From assembly GCA_022844135.1 (NCBI GenBank), contig JALHMG010000047.1, positions 1 to 42,389 of the forward strand: DNA of 42,389 nt. Direction: 5' to 3'. The notes beneath the pieces are model-generated. The model ran no database searches and was not told where the DNA came from. It saw only the letters and a list, made by a program, of their open reading frames with translations. This document shows, in pieces, positions 1-9,672 of the stretch (position 1 is the stretch's first letter; each line of letters starts with the position of its first letter). Position numbers and translations under genes: made by a program. This DNA comes from Lysobacterales bacterium. Its GTDB lineage: Bacteria; Pseudomonadota; Gammaproteobacteria; Xanthomonadales; SZUA-5.

Positions 1-256
1 CATCCGGTCCTTCATCGTTTCCTACAATTCCAACGCTTCCCCATTTGTCTGGCGCAAACGAGAGGTCAGGGGAGCGCAGTTGCGAAATACTATCGTTAAT
101 ATGTGCAATTAAACACTAGGAAAATGAGCGTGGCACAGCGAGAACCATGTTTCCAACACGCAGACCTGTCGGTCAGCCGGGATTTTTGGTTTGAAGAGCC
201 GGACCCGCAGCGAAACCTAGGTTTTCGCCCCGCGCGCCCGGCCTGCTCTCAATCGG

Positions 257-283
257 GCCGAAGTTTCCGCGGGAAACTTCGGC
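257..283. terminator. Perfect hairpin just after the prolyl oligopeptidase stop codon
   Basis: Arms 257-268 and 272-283 are perfectly complementary (12 bp, GCCGAAGTTTCC) around a 3-nt loop. The hairpin begins 7 bases past the stop codon of the minus-strand peptidase gene. No T-run follows on the minus strand, so it may stabilise the mRNA 3' end or act as a weak terminator rather than a canonical intrinsic one. Confidence 0.45.
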
Positions 284-289
284 GCGAAA

Positions 290-2371
290 CTAGCGGAGTT
301 CGCGAGCAAAGAACGTCCAGGCAAGTGCCGTCATGAACGCGCGCTGCGCATTGTTTGCGGCGCCGCCATGGCCGCCTTCCATGTTTTCGTAGTAAAGCAC
401 GTCGTGGCCTTGCTCCTTCATCTTCGCGACCATTTTGCGGGCGTGACCTGGATGGACGCGGTCGTCGCGGGTGCTGGTGGTGAACAACGTGCGCGGATAC
501 TTTGTCTCGGCTTTAACGTTGTGGTAGGGCGAGTACTTCTGCAGGAACGCCCATTCTTCCGGCTTGTCCGGATCGCCGTATTCGGCCATCCATGAGGCGC
601 CCGCAAGCAGTGTGTGATAACGCTGCATATCCAGCAGCGGCACCTGACACACAATTGCGCCGAACAAATCCGGGCGCATTGTGAGCATATTGCCCATCAG
701 CAAGCCGCCGTTCGATCCGCCTTGGATACCCAGGTGTGGTGTGGAGGTGACTTTGCGGGCGATCAAATCTTCCGCCACCGCGATGAAGTCCTCGTACGCC
801 TTGTTGCGATTCGCTTTGAGCGCCGATTGGTGCCACTTTGGACCGAACTCACCGCCACCGCGAATGTTGGCTACCACGTACACGCCGCCTTTGGTCAGCC
901 AGCTGGCACCTGTCGCAGCGCTGTAGCCGGGCGTCATCGATACCTCAAATCCGCCGTAGCCATAGAGCACCGTTGGGTTCTTGCCATCGAGCGCGAGGTT
1001 CTTGGGGCCAACCTGGAAGTATGGGATCAGAGTGCCATCGGCGCTTTTGGCTTCGTGCTGGCTGACCTTCAGATTGCTGGCATCGAAGAACGCCGGCGTC
1101 GACTTGATCTTCTCCGGCGCGCCCTTGCCGATCTCGCCCAGATACAGCGTGGTCGGTGTCAGAAAATCGGTGATCGTCAGAAAGTACGCATCGGACTCGT
1201 CGCTATCCACTGCGCTGGCGCCGATGGTGCCGAATTCCGGCAGGCCACTCATCGCTTCGCGCGACCACGCGCCGTCCTCGTAAGTCAGCACGTACAAACG
1301 ATTCTTGACATTATCGAGTTCGTTCAAGATCAGATGATTGCGGGTCGGCGAAAAGCCGGCCAGAGACTTGCGTTCGCCCGGCTGAAAGAGCACATCGAAG
1401 TTGCGCTCGCCCTTCATGAAGGCGTCGAGTTTGGTCGCCAGCAATGCGCCGGACGGGTACGTCTTGCCGCCGACGGTCCAGTCTTCGCGAAGCGTGATCA
1501 GCATCCACTCGCGGAATGGGGTGGCTTCAGCGCTGTCTTGTTTGTCGATCTTGACCGGTTTACCGTCGACCAGCAGATACAGCTCGTTGGTGTAGAACGT
1601 GGTGCCGCGCAGGATCGCCTGGCGTTCGAAACCCGGCGTCAGATCGCTGAAGGCCCACACCCACACGTCCTCCGGTTTGCCCTCGTAGACCACGCTGGCC
1701 GCGGTCAGCGGCGTGCCACGCTGCCAGCGTTTGGCGATACGCGCATAGCCGCTGCTGGTCATCGATCCGGCACCAAAATCAGTGCCGACCAGGACCTCGT
1801 TTTCGTTTACCCAGGAGATCTGACTCTTGGCTTCCGGCAACTCAAAACCACCCTTGACGAAAGACTTGCTGGGGATGTCGAACTCGCGCACCACATCCGC
1901 ATCTGCGCCGCCACGCGACAGCGAGATCAGGCAGCGCTCGTACTTGGGCTGCAAGCAGTTGCTGCCAGCGAACACCCAGTTCTCGCCCTCGGCCTTTGCC
2001 AGCGCGTCGACGTCGAGAATCGTCTCCCACTGCGGCTGGTCTTTCTTGTATTCGGCCAACGTTGTGCGCCGCCACAGGCCACGTTCGTGCGTCGCGTCAC
2101 GCCAGAAGTTGTAGTAGTAATCGCCCATCTTGTCGACGAACGCGATCTTGTCGTCCGAATCGAGAATGGCGCGGGTGCTGGCTTCGATACGCTTGAAGTC
2201 GCCAGAACGCGATAACTCGTCGACCGCATCGTCGTTGAGCGCTTTCACCCAGCTAAGGGCCTTCTCGTCTTCGACGCCTTCGAGCCATTGATGTGGGTCG
2301 TCGGCTGCATTGGTGGATGTGGCGGCAGCAAGAGCGATCATGAGCGACAAAGCGATTCCTGAGCGGCGCAT
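290..2371 (-). CDS. Secreted prolyl oligopeptidase family serine peptidase (S9A)
   Basis: 693 aa, the usual length for S9A prolyl oligopeptidase plus a signal peptide (about residues 1-22, ending TNAA). Residues ~25-420 form the N-terminal beta-propeller that filters substrates by size; the C-terminal part is the alpha/beta-hydrolase. The catalytic serine is Ser553 in GGSNGG, the acid lies in the DDRVHP motif (~636/637) and the base is His668 in EGGHGG, which matches the spacing of the porcine enzyme. The enzyme should cleave peptides shorter than ~30 residues after proline. The signal peptide places it in the periplasm or outside the cell. It is divergent from the EamA transporter gene across ~220 bp and appears monocistronic. 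Confidence 0.93.
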   Translation of the reverse strand: MRRSGIALSLMIALAAATSTNAADDPHQWLEGVEDEKALSWVKALNDDAVDELSRSGDFKRIEASTRAILDSDDKIAFVDKMGDYYYNFWRDATHERGLWRRTTLAEYKKDQPQWETILDVDALAKAEGENWVFAGSNCLQPKYERCLISLSRGGADADVVREFDIPSKSFVKGGFELPEAKSQISWVNENEVLVGTDFGAGSMTSSGYARIAKRWQRGTPLTAASVVYEGKPEDVWVWAFSDLTPGFERQAILRGTTFYTNELYLLVDGKPVKIDKQDSAEATPFREWMLITLREDWTVGGKTYPSGALLATKLDAFMKGERNFDVLFQPGERKSLAGFSPTRNHLILNELDNVKNRLYVLTYEDGAWSREAMSGLPEFGTIGASAVDSDESDAYFLTITDFLTPTTLYLGEIGKGAPEKIKSTPAFFDASNLKVSQHEAKSADGTLIPYFQVGPKNLALDGKNPTVLYGYGGFEVSMTPGYSAATGASWLTKGGVYVVANIRGGGEFGPKWHQSALKANRNKAYEDFIAVAEDLIARKVTSTPHLGIQGGSNGGLLMGNMLTMRPDLFGAIVCQVPLLDMQRYHTLLAGASWMAEYGDPDKPEEWAFLQKYSPYHNVKAETKYPRTLFTTSTRDDRVHPGHARKMVAKMKEQGHDVLYYENMEGGHGGAANNAQRAFMTALAWTFFARELR

Positions 2372-2592
2372 AGCGCGGCTTCTCCGTAGGCGAAGGGTAA
2401 CTTCCTAAAGATAGCCGCAAAGCCGATGACAGAAATGTGTCGAAAGTGTGGGTTGGCGCCCGAGTAGGTTCACCGACGATCGCTGCTGGGGACGGCGCTT
2501 GTGCCTTGCGTGTCCACGTCGACGATCGATGCGATTGCACATTCAAGCTTGCAGCACCGATGCTTGATCGTCGCCTCACTTGTCGCCAGTCC

Positions 2593-3474
2593 ATGCTTCC
2601 AGCCCGCGATTTTGGTTTTGCGCTGCTCATCTGCCTTGCCTGGGCCGGCAACTTTCTGGCTTCCGCTTCGGCGGTGCAGCACTTTCCGCCAATCCTGTTT
2701 ACCGCTTTGCGTTTGCTGTTGGTATTGACCTTACTGCTGCGCTTCCTGAAACCGCTTCCACGATCATTGTGGCGGACCTTCTTTTTTGTCGCTTTGTGCA
2801 ATGGCGCGCTGCATTTCGGATTCAACCATTGGTCGATTGCAGCCGCCGGCGATATCAGCTCGGTGGCGCTGAGTCTGCAAAGCTACATTCCGATGACGGC
2901 GATACTTGCGTGGTGGCTGTTGGACGAGCGGCCAACTGCGATCACCTGGCTGGGAATCGCTGTCGCTTTTGCCGGCGTTGCGATTCTGGCGTTCGATCCG
3001 CTGGTGCTCGATGCGCCCCGGGCGTTGGTGTTATCGCTGGTCGCTGCCGGGACACTGGCGGTTGGCACCGTGTTGCTGCGCCGCTTGCCAGGCTTGCATC
3101 CGTTTCAAGTGCAGGCGTGGGCGGCTGCGATCAGCATCCCGCCGCTGCTGCTGTGGTCGTTCGCGATGGAGCCGTGGTCGCTTGCGACCATCGTCGACGC
3201 CAGCGTGCTCGATTGGGGCGGCGTTGCGTACTCGGCGCTGGCCGCATCGCTGATCGGGCACGGCTTGTTGTACGGTCTCTTGCAACGCCACGCGGTCGCG
3301 CAGGTGACGCCGGTGTTGATGTTGACGCCGGTCTTTGCGGTCGCGCTGGGTGTTTTGGTGTGGGGCGACCGACCCGGTCCGCAACTGCTGATCGGCGGCG
3401 CCTTGGTATTGCTTGGCGTGCTGCTCGTGGTGCTCAAAGGCGGCCGCAAAGTTCAAGCGAAGAGCGCTGCATAA
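2593..3474 (+). CDS. EamA (DMT superfamily) transporter
   Basis: An inner-membrane carrier of the drug/metabolite transporter type with about ten hydrophobic helices in two EamA repeats. The first repeat ends around the segment LLDERPTAITWLGIAVAFAGV, a typical EamA signature, and the second ends with LVWGDRPGPQLLIGGALVLLG. The reading frame is open from 2437, but that upstream stretch is hydrophilic and atypical. I therefore place the start at ATG 2593 (MLPARDFGF), giving 293 aa, the normal family length. The substrate cannot be told; such proteins export amino acids or other metabolites. The 3' end overlaps the convergent thiE gene by 22 bp. Confidence 0.85.
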   Translation: MLPARDFGFALLICLAWAGNFLASASAVQHFPPILFTALRLLLVLTLLLRFLKPLPRSLWRTFFFVALCNGALHFGFNHWSIAAAGDISSVALSLQSYIPMTAILAWWLLDERPTAITWLGIAVAFAGVAILAFDPLVLDAPRALVLSLVAAGTLAVGTVLLRRLPGLHPFQVQAWAAAISIPPLLLWSFAMEPWSLATIVDASVLDWGGVAYSALAASLIGHGLLYGLLQRHAVAQVTPVLMLTPVFAVALGVLVWGDRPGPQLLIGGALVLLGVLLVVLKGGRKVQAKSAA

Positions 3475-4073
3475 CGCCGCGCATTCGCCTCGATATCGCC
3501 CACCAAAACACCGCGCGAGACCGCGAGCGCATTTGCGCCAGCGGCGATCAGTTCACCGCCATTGTCTGGCGTGATCCCACCAATCGCTACCAGCGGCAAT
3601 CCAAATGGCCTGGCTTTGCGCAGCAAGAACGGTTCGGCGTGGCGTGCGTTTGGTTTGGTGTCGCTCGGGAAAAAAGCGCCGAAAGCGAGATAGCTGGCGC
3701 CCGCATCGGCCGCGCGTTGCGCGTTCACCACGCTGTCGTAGCAGGATGCCCCGATGATCGCCAATGGTCCCAGGCACTCTCTCGCCGCGGCGATCGTCGA
3801 GTCGTGCTCGCCAATGTGCACACCGTGGGCGTTCAACGAAAAGGCCAGATCGACATCGTCGTTGACGATAAACAGCGCCCCATTGCGTCGGCAACATTGG
3901 AAGAGGGCATGGCCGCGCTCGAAACGCGCCTCGGGGCTGGCCGCTTTGTCGCGGTATTGAATCAGGCGCGCACCGCCGGCAATCGCAGCTGCGCACGCCT
4001 CCACGAGACGCTCTGGCGCCAGCCAGGTGGTATCGATCAAGACATACAGTCCGCGGATGGCGCTGGGGTTCAT
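3453..4073 (-). CDS. thiE: Thiamine phosphate synthase
   Basis: 206 aa TIM-barrel enzyme joining HMP-PP and the thiazole phosphate to give thiamine phosphate. Visible family motifs are QYRDK near the N-terminus (pyrophosphate/Mg binding), the NDD motif, GVHIGEHD (often GVHLGQxD), GAFFPSxTK and the C-terminal GGI. The 3' end overlaps the convergent EamA gene by 22 bp. It is divergent from the rubredoxin gene, an order also seen in Xanthomonas relatives. I see no TPP riboswitch in the ~180 bp upstream of the start. Confidence 0.92.
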   Translation of the reverse strand: MNPSAIRGLYVLIDTTWLAPERLVEACAAAIAGGARLIQYRDKAASPEARFERGHALFQCCRRNGALFIVNDDVDLAFSLNAHGVHIGEHDSTIAAARECLGPLAIIGASCYDSVVNAQRAADAGASYLAFGAFFPSDTKPNARHAEPFLLRKARPFGLPLVAIGGITPDNGGELIAAGANALAVSRGVLVGDIEANARRYAALFA

Positions 4074-4255
4074 CGACTGAGCATTCTCAAAGGTTGTGAC
4101 AGACTATGAGAGTTTCTCGCCGGGAACGAGTGGCTGCGCTCAGTCGCGTGCTCGCCGGCTGCCGTGCGGCCGGCCGCGCCCTTGGAACCAAGCGGCGAAG
4201 CGGAGCCGCTGGCGCGAAAGCGATGCAATCATTCAACAATGGACAAGGAAGCCCA

Positions 4256-4453
4256 ATGAGCGAACCCAGCGATGGCCGCGGCGCCTACAAAACTTACGTC
4301 TGCGTGGTGTGTGGCTTTATCTACGACGAAGCTGCCGGCTGGCCGGCCGAAGGAATTGTGGCCGGTACCCGTTGGGCCGACGTGCCCGATTGGTGGACCT
4401 GCCCCGATTGCGGCGTGGGCAAGGCGGACTTCGATATGGTGGAAGCGGCCTGA
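4256..4453 (+). CDS. Rubredoxin
   Basis: 65 aa. Two CxxC pairs (CVVCG and CPDCG) bind a single mononuclear iron, with the typical Y-x-C-x-x-C-G-F/Y-Y-D start and the WxCPDCG second half. It is a small cytoplasmic one-electron carrier; partners in related bacteria include alkane hydroxylases and peroxide-reducing systems, but none is evident nearby. ATG 4256 is preceded by an AAGGA element at about 4244-4248. The stop TGA (4451-4453) abuts the GTG start of the TonB-dependent receptor gene, so the two are probably translationally coupled. Confidence 0.95.
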   Translation: MSEPSDGRGAYKTYVCVVCGFIYDEAAGWPAEGIVAGTRWADVPDWWTCPDCGVGKADFDMVEAA

Positions 4454-6490
4454 GTGAGCACGTGGATCGCGCTGGCAGCGGCTCTGGTCGCAACCGAGCC
4501 GTGCAAACCGGATTGCGAGAAACTGCAAGCCGTTGAAGCCGTGGCGACGCCGCAGCGTCGCTCGCTTCCCGACGGGACGATCAGTATTGAAGTAGAGGCG
4601 AACACCGCTGCGCCGTTGATGGACGTGGCCGAGGTGTTCGCGCGCGTGCCAGGCGTGGTGGCTCGTGCGCGCGACAATTACGCGCAAGACACGCAACTGA
4701 GCGTGCGCGGCTTTGGCGCGCGCGCCAGCTTCGGTATCCGCGGCGTGCGCCTCGAGACGGATGGTGTGCCTTCCACGGCAAGCGATGGCCAAACGCAAAT
4801 CGGTCATCTGGACGTGCTCGGCGCCGAACGCATCGATGCGATTACTGGACCATTCGCCGCGCTATACGGAAACGGTGGCGCTTACTTCGAAATCCGCGAA
4901 CGGCGTCAGCAGACCTCTGGCCTGCGCTGGTTCCAGGGCAGCGGCGGTCGCTCGCAGCGCGCACTGGCGCTGGCGGGCAATCACTTCCACGTCCGCGCGC
5001 AGCAGGTAGAAACCAGCGGCGCGCGCGTGCAATCGGCGGCCGAGCGGCGCCTGTATCGCGCCGGTTTTCGCCACGAGATCCCGTTGGGCGAATTCCATCT
5101 GTCCGCCGATCGCCAGGAGCAACCGAACTCGCGGGACCCGCAGGGTCTGACGCGCGCTGAATTCGAGCGTAACCCACGTGGTGCGAGCCCGGCGGCCATC
5201 GCCTTCAACACGCGCAAGTCCGTGTTCCAGGACCAGATGAGCGCACGATTCGCCGCGAGCGGCGCCTTCGCCTGGGATGCAGGCGTGTTTGCCAGCGACC
5301 GTAGTGTCGATCAGGTGCTGTCGGTGGCGCCGAATGCACAGCTGGCGCCTACCAACGGCGGCGGTGTTATCGACCTTGCGCGTCGCAGTCGCGGCTTTTA
5401 CTGGCGCGGCACGCACGACATCGCTGGCGGCCAGTTGAGTGCGCGCGTGGCAACCGAGCAACTCGACGAACAGCGGTTGGGCTTCGAGAATTTCGTTGGC
5501 ACCACCCTCGGCCAGCGCGGCGCTTTGCGCCGCGACGAGCGCAATCGCGCCGACACCCGCGATGCGATGCTGCGTTTCGATCGCCCGGTGCTTGGCCTCG
5601 ATTGGAGCGCCGGGGTGCGCCGCACCGAGATCGACTACCGAAGCCGCGACAATTACATTCGCCTCGGCAATCCAGACGACAGCGGCAGTTACGAAGCGAG
5701 CGCATGGTTGCCGGTGACTGGTGTTGCCTGGCGCGGTCGGCGCTGGCAGAGCGCGTTCGCCATCGGCAAGGCGATCGATGTGCCGACGCTCGCTGAGCTC
5801 GCATATCGCGCGGATGGCGATGGCGGCTTTAACACCGCGCTGCAACCGTCGAATGTGCGCCAGGCCGAGTGGAGCGTGGGTTGGCGCAGCGCGAGCCAGG
5901 AGGCATCGCTCGCACTGTTTACGGTGCATGGGCGCGAAGAGATCGTTGTGCAATCGAACGAAGGTGGACGCACTACCTTTGCCAATGCCGGCCGAACCCG
6001 CCGCCGCGGGATGGATTTCGATTGGCGCTGGAGCGGCGCTCGCACTTCGCTCGGCGTTTCGGCCACCTACACCGATGCGCGCTTCGTCGAAGGGTTTCTG
6101 ACGTGCCAGCGAAACCCTTGCCCCTTGCCCGATTTACGTGTTCCCGAGGGCTCGGCGCTTCCCGGCGTTCCCCGCCTTTTCGGCGACATCGAATGGCGCT
6201 GGCGCCAGAACAATCTGGTCATCGGCGTCGACTTGCGAGGCGCCAGCGAAACGCCCGTCAGCGAGCGATTCCGAGACACCACGCCTGGATACGGTGCGAT
6301 CGACGTGAGTCTGCAGCGCACCCTGCAAATAGCCGGCACAGCGCTGCGCTTGAACGCTCGCATCGACAACCTGCTGGACCGCAACTACAGCAACTCAGCC
6401 ATTGTCAATGAAGTTGCCCGCCGCTACTTCGAGCCAGCGCCAGGGCGAACATTCTGGCTTGGCGTCGATATGCGCCTGCCCGATTTCTGA
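4454..6490 (+). CDS. TonB-dependent outer membrane receptor
   Basis: 678 aa starting with GTG directly after the rubredoxin stop. The N-terminus has a short signal peptide, a mature start rich in cysteine (CKPDCEK) and a possible TonB-box-like TISIEV at ~43-48. The plug domain covers ~50-150, with the diagnostic LSVRGFGARASFGIRGVR, the DGVP segment and the ERIDAITGPFAALYGNGG region. The remainder is a 22-strand barrel pattern ending in an aromatic residue (LPDF), as expected for BAM-dependent insertion. The ligand cannot be read from sequence: siderophores, cobalamin or other metal complexes are possible. Coupling to a rubredoxin gene hints at iron, but that is inference. Confidence 0.88.
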   Translation: MSTWIALAAALVATEPCKPDCEKLQAVEAVATPQRRSLPDGTISIEVEANTAAPLMDVAEVFARVPGVVARARDNYAQDTQLSVRGFGARASFGIRGVRLETDGVPSTASDGQTQIGHLDVLGAERIDAITGPFAALYGNGGAYFEIRERRQQTSGLRWFQGSGGRSQRALALAGNHFHVRAQQVETSGARVQSAAERRLYRAGFRHEIPLGEFHLSADRQEQPNSRDPQGLTRAEFERNPRGASPAAIAFNTRKSVFQDQMSARFAASGAFAWDAGVFASDRSVDQVLSVAPNAQLAPTNGGGVIDLARRSRGFYWRGTHDIAGGQLSARVATEQLDEQRLGFENFVGTTLGQRGALRRDERNRADTRDAMLRFDRPVLGLDWSAGVRRTEIDYRSRDNYIRLGNPDDSGSYEASAWLPVTGVAWRGRRWQSAFAIGKAIDVPTLAELAYRADGDGGFNTALQPSNVRQAEWSVGWRSASQEASLALFTVHGREEIVVQSNEGGRTTFANAGRTRRRGMDFDWRWSGARTSLGVSATYTDARFVEGFLTCQRNPCPLPDLRVPEGSALPGVPRLFGDIEWRWRQNNLVIGVDLRGASETPVSERFRDTTPGYGAIDVSLQRTLQIAGTALRLNARIDNLLDRNYSNSAIVNEVARRYFEPAPGRTFWLGVDMRLPDF

Positions 6491-6613
6491 GCCCCCCGAG
6501 ACGGCAGGCATGCTTCTGAAAACGCGGAGTGCGGTCCGCATGCCCGGAGTTCGATCATTTCGCGGAAGAGTGAAATCGCAGCAACACAAGTGCTGGCTTC
6601 CTTGCAATGTGGC

Positions 6614-9508
6614 TCAAGCCTCGCCGGCCGCCACGCGATCGCGCCCTGCATGTTTGGCTCGATACAACTGCATGTCTGCCTCGCGAATCAGTTCGCGCGG
6701 GGTGTGACGTTTGCGCTCAGCCAGGCCTACGCTGAGCGTCAGGCGATGGCTGTCGGGCAGGCCAGGAATGCGCAGTTGACGCACTCGAATCATCAGGTCG
6801 AGGGCGGCGCTGCGGGCGTCGTCCAGGTTCAGTTCTGGGAATACGAGTGCGAACTCTTCGCCGCCGTAGCGTGCGACGATGCGATTCGGCCCGGCCCATT
6901 GCTTCAAGAGATCGGCCATTGCGATCAGCACCAGATCGCCGATGTCGTGGCCGTAATCGTCGTTGATGCGTTTGAAGTGGTCCATATCCGCTATCGCGAC
7001 CGTCAATGGGGAACCTGACTGGTAGGCGTTGAGCAGCAGTTCCCAGAAGCGACGGCGATTCGGCAGACCGGTGAGCGGGTCCTCCTGCGCTTGTTTGGCG
7101 AAGGCTTCCGACTGCTTGCGCACCGTGTCCAGTAGATTGGTTTTTTCGGCGTTTGCCCGCGCCAATGCATCGTTCTGCCGCCGCAACTCTTCGGTGCGTT
7201 GGTCGATCAGCGCAGAGAGCTTGCGCGTACGCGCACGCAAGCGCCTGGCGCGAAGGCCGGGAATTGCGGCGCCGAGGGCGAGCAGCGAACCGGCCATCAG
7301 AGCGATAAACCAGCGCGTTTCGTACAGGCGCGGCGGCAGCGAGAACTCGACGACGGCAGGTGGCTCGGCGAACACACCATCGCGCTTGGCGGCAGTGACT
7401 TCGAACCGATAATCGCCGGGAGGCAGGTTCGTGTAAGCGGCGCGCCGATCGGTCGCCTCAATCCAACCGTCATCGAAACCGACCAATCTATAGCGGTACT
7501 GCAAATTCTCAGGCTGATCGAAGCTCAAGCCGGCGAATCGCAGCGCGATGCGTTTGCTACCGGGCGATAGCGAAAGCGGTTGCCCAACGTCCTTGGTGGC
7601 CTCATCGACTTGCATTTCTTCGATCACGGGTGTTGGCGCCACGCTCGAATGCAAAGCATCGATGGCGGTGGGGTCGAACACGGTGACGCCGCGTGCTGTG
7701 GGCACCCAGATCAAGCCATCGCGATCGCGCCATCCGGCCGGTTGCGAGCCCCCGTTGCATTGTGCGCTGGACATGCCGTCGGTGCGCCCGAGCAGGCGTA
7801 CATCCAAACGCTTCGGGCCTGCGGTCAGCTCATTTTGCACGACCTGCATCAGCCCGGCGTTGGACGTCAGCCAGAAATGCCCACTGCCGTCGTCGAAGAT
7901 TCGAAACACCACATCGTCGGCGAGCCCCTGGTCCTCACCGAAGGCCACGAATCCATCGTCCGCATAGCGCACGAGGCCGTGATCCGTCGCGATCCACACC
8001 GTGCCGATGGCGTCCTCGTAGAAATCGAACACATCTTCGCCAGGAAAGCCATCGGATTGGCGATAAGAGACGATCTTGCCGTCCTGCAGTACCGCCATGC
8101 CATTGACCGTGCCGATCAGCACTCGACCGTCGGAGGTTTCGAACAACGACAGCACGTACGACTCTGGCAGGCCCGACTCCTTGTTCAGCGCCAAATCGAT
8201 GCGTCCACCTGCGATGCGCGAAGCGCCGCCAGCTGTGCCCACCCAGATGGTTCCATCGCGCGTTTCCAGGAGTGCGCGAACCTGTCCAAACGGCAAGCCG
8301 GATTCTTGCGTCCAGCGCGTCAGTTCGCTGCCACGGAGCTGGATCAAGCCTTGGTCGTAAGTGCCAACCCACAAGCTGCCCTCGCGCGCTGCGAGCACGG
8401 ACATGACGCTGGTGCCGTTGGCGATGCGCGCGTCGACTTCGATACGGCCACCCGTATAGCGCCCCAAACCTTCGCTGGTGCCGATGTATGTGGTGCCGTC
8501 GGGGGCCTGGTGAATGGTGCGGACATAATCGTCGCTCAATCCTTCGCGACGCGTGTAGACGCGGAACGGCGAGGCCTTGAGGCGATTGATCCCCGAATTA
8601 GTCGCAATCCACATGCCGTCTTCGCGGTCTTCGAAGATGCGCAGCACGCGATTATTGGAGAGTCCCTGGTCGGCGCCCAATTGTTCGATGCTGGCCCCAA
8701 AGCGCAGCACGCCGTCGCTCTGCGTGCCGAGCCAGATCTGGCCGCGACGATCCTCGAAGATCGACGAAACGATGGCCTTGTCGAAGGCGCCCAGCGGGAC
8801 GCGCTCGAAGCGCTTTCCCTGGCTGCGATAAAGGCCTTGGTCGGTGCCCACCCAGACTTTCCCAGCGCGATCCTGGCCGAGCGAGAACACAATGGATTCC
8901 GGGACGTCGTCGATGGGCGCCAGCTGATCGCCGATCATTCGATGCAGTCCCCGTGCCGTGCCGATCCAGATCGACCCCTCGCGATCCTCCAGGAGCGACA
9001 AGATCCACGGGTATTTCAGCTCCGCGTTGCGTTCATAAGCGCGCACTCGCTCGCCATCGAAGTACGCGAGACCCGCATCCTGCGTGCCGATCCAGAGCCG
9101 GCCGCTCGAGTGACTGTGCAGCACCAGCATGCGTGGCGACACCGCCTCGTCCGCGGCGGCATGGCGCCACTGCTGTCCGTCGAACGAGACCAGGCCCGAT
9201 TGCGCGGTTGCCGCAAACAGGATGCCGTTGTGCCACGCCAGCGCGCGCACGCCATCGTCTTTAAGTGCGGGTGTATTGCGCCTGTTGTAAGCGTAAAAGG
9301 TGCGGCCGTTGAAGCGCGCGATGCCATCCCAGGTCGACATCCACAGGTAGCCCTGATCGTCCTGGAGAATGTCGTGGACGGTGTTGTGCGGTAGCCCATC
9401 GTCGGTGAACCACGCGCGCTTGGCATATTGATCCAGACGCTGCGCGTGCAGCACACCCGCAAACACTGCGAGCAAGAGCGCAAAGCCGATGGCGAGGATT
9501 CGCAACAT
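6614..9508 (-). CDS. Two-component-propeller sensor diguanylate cyclase
   Basis: 964 aa from the ATG at 9508; the longer open frame upstream covers low-complexity intergenic DNA. Order: signal peptide (1-22, ending LHAQ), about fourteen W(I/V)GT..GL propeller repeats (~25-640), a Y_Y_Y Ig-like domain (~650-730), one membrane helix (~733-752), a charged coiled coil (~757-805) and a GGDEF domain (~806-960). The active site GGEEF is at 882-886, so cyclic di-GMP synthesis is expected. The inhibitory RxxD motif upstream is replaced by GPNR, so product inhibition is probably lost. The periplasmic propeller senses an unknown ligand, possibly a saccharide as in hybrid two-component systems of Bacteroides. 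It is convergent with the TonB receptor. Confidence 0.93.
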   Translation of the reverse strand: MLRILAIGFALLLAVFAGVLHAQRLDQYAKRAWFTDDGLPHNTVHDILQDDQGYLWMSTWDGIARFNGRTFYAYNRRNTPALKDDGVRALAWHNGILFAATAQSGLVSFDGQQWRHAAADEAVSPRMLVLHSHSSGRLWIGTQDAGLAYFDGERVRAYERNAELKYPWILSLLEDREGSIWIGTARGLHRMIGDQLAPIDDVPESIVFSLGQDRAGKVWVGTDQGLYRSQGKRFERVPLGAFDKAIVSSIFEDRRGQIWLGTQSDGVLRFGASIEQLGADQGLSNNRVLRIFEDREDGMWIATNSGINRLKASPFRVYTRREGLSDDYVRTIHQAPDGTTYIGTSEGLGRYTGGRIEVDARIANGTSVMSVLAAREGSLWVGTYDQGLIQLRGSELTRWTQESGLPFGQVRALLETRDGTIWVGTAGGASRIAGGRIDLALNKESGLPESYVLSLFETSDGRVLIGTVNGMAVLQDGKIVSYRQSDGFPGEDVFDFYEDAIGTVWIATDHGLVRYADDGFVAFGEDQGLADDVVFRIFDDGSGHFWLTSNAGLMQVVQNELTAGPKRLDVRLLGRTDGMSSAQCNGGSQPAGWRDRDGLIWVPTARGVTVFDPTAIDALHSSVAPTPVIEEMQVDEATKDVGQPLSLSPGSKRIALRFAGLSFDQPENLQYRYRLVGFDDGWIEATDRRAAYTNLPPGDYRFEVTAAKRDGVFAEPPAVVEFSLPPRLYETRWFIALMAGSLLALGAAIPGLRARRLRARTRKLSALIDQRTEELRRQNDALARANAEKTNLLDTVRKQSEAFAKQAQEDPLTGLPNRRRFWELLLNAYQSGSPLTVAIADMDHFKRINDDYGHDIGDLVLIAMADLLKQWAGPNRIVARYGGEEFALVFPELNLDDARSAALDLMIRVRQLRIPGLPDSHRLTLSVGLAERKRHTPRELIREADMQLYRAKHAGRDRVAAGEA

Positions 9509-9636
9509 GGGTGTAGAGCATAGTCCGGTCGCGGCTCGCTGCGTAGGCTGGCTCTTGCAGGTTGCGGGAAGAGCGACAACATGCGAGAACAGTCGCAATT
9601 GCTGCGATCGCCGCAACCCGAAAAGCGTGAGCACGG

Positions 9637-9669
9637 CAACCAAGAACCAAAAACCAGCAACCAAGAACC
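9637..9669. repeat. Short CAACCAAGAACC direct repeat
   Basis: The 12-mer CAACCAAGAACC occurs at 9637-9648 and again at 9658-9669, separated by an A/C-rich spacer. A related A/C-rich stretch lies at about 16938-16975 before the desaturase gene. Both are intergenic and look like a small dispersed repeat family. Confidence 0.6.
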
Positions 9670-9672
9670 CCA

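Noticed and set aside
103-336. 77-aa open frame before the peptidase gene
   Set aside because: No family resemblance, no ribosome binding site, Arg/Ser-rich composition of non-coding GC-rich DNA, and it runs across the hairpin and the 3' end of the opposite gene.
614-2215. 533-aa plus-strand open frame inside the prolyl oligopeptidase gene
   Set aside because: It is the antisense shadow of a well-conserved gene with intact catalytic triad; long antisense frames are common at this GC content.
4074-4255. TPP riboswitch upstream of thiE
   Set aside because: I could not find the conserved CTGAGA or ACCTGATC-type cores in the thiE leader on the minus strand.
7580-9394. 604-aa plus-strand open frame opposite the diguanylate cyclase
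   Set aside because: Antisense shadow of the propeller repeats; no recognisable domain.
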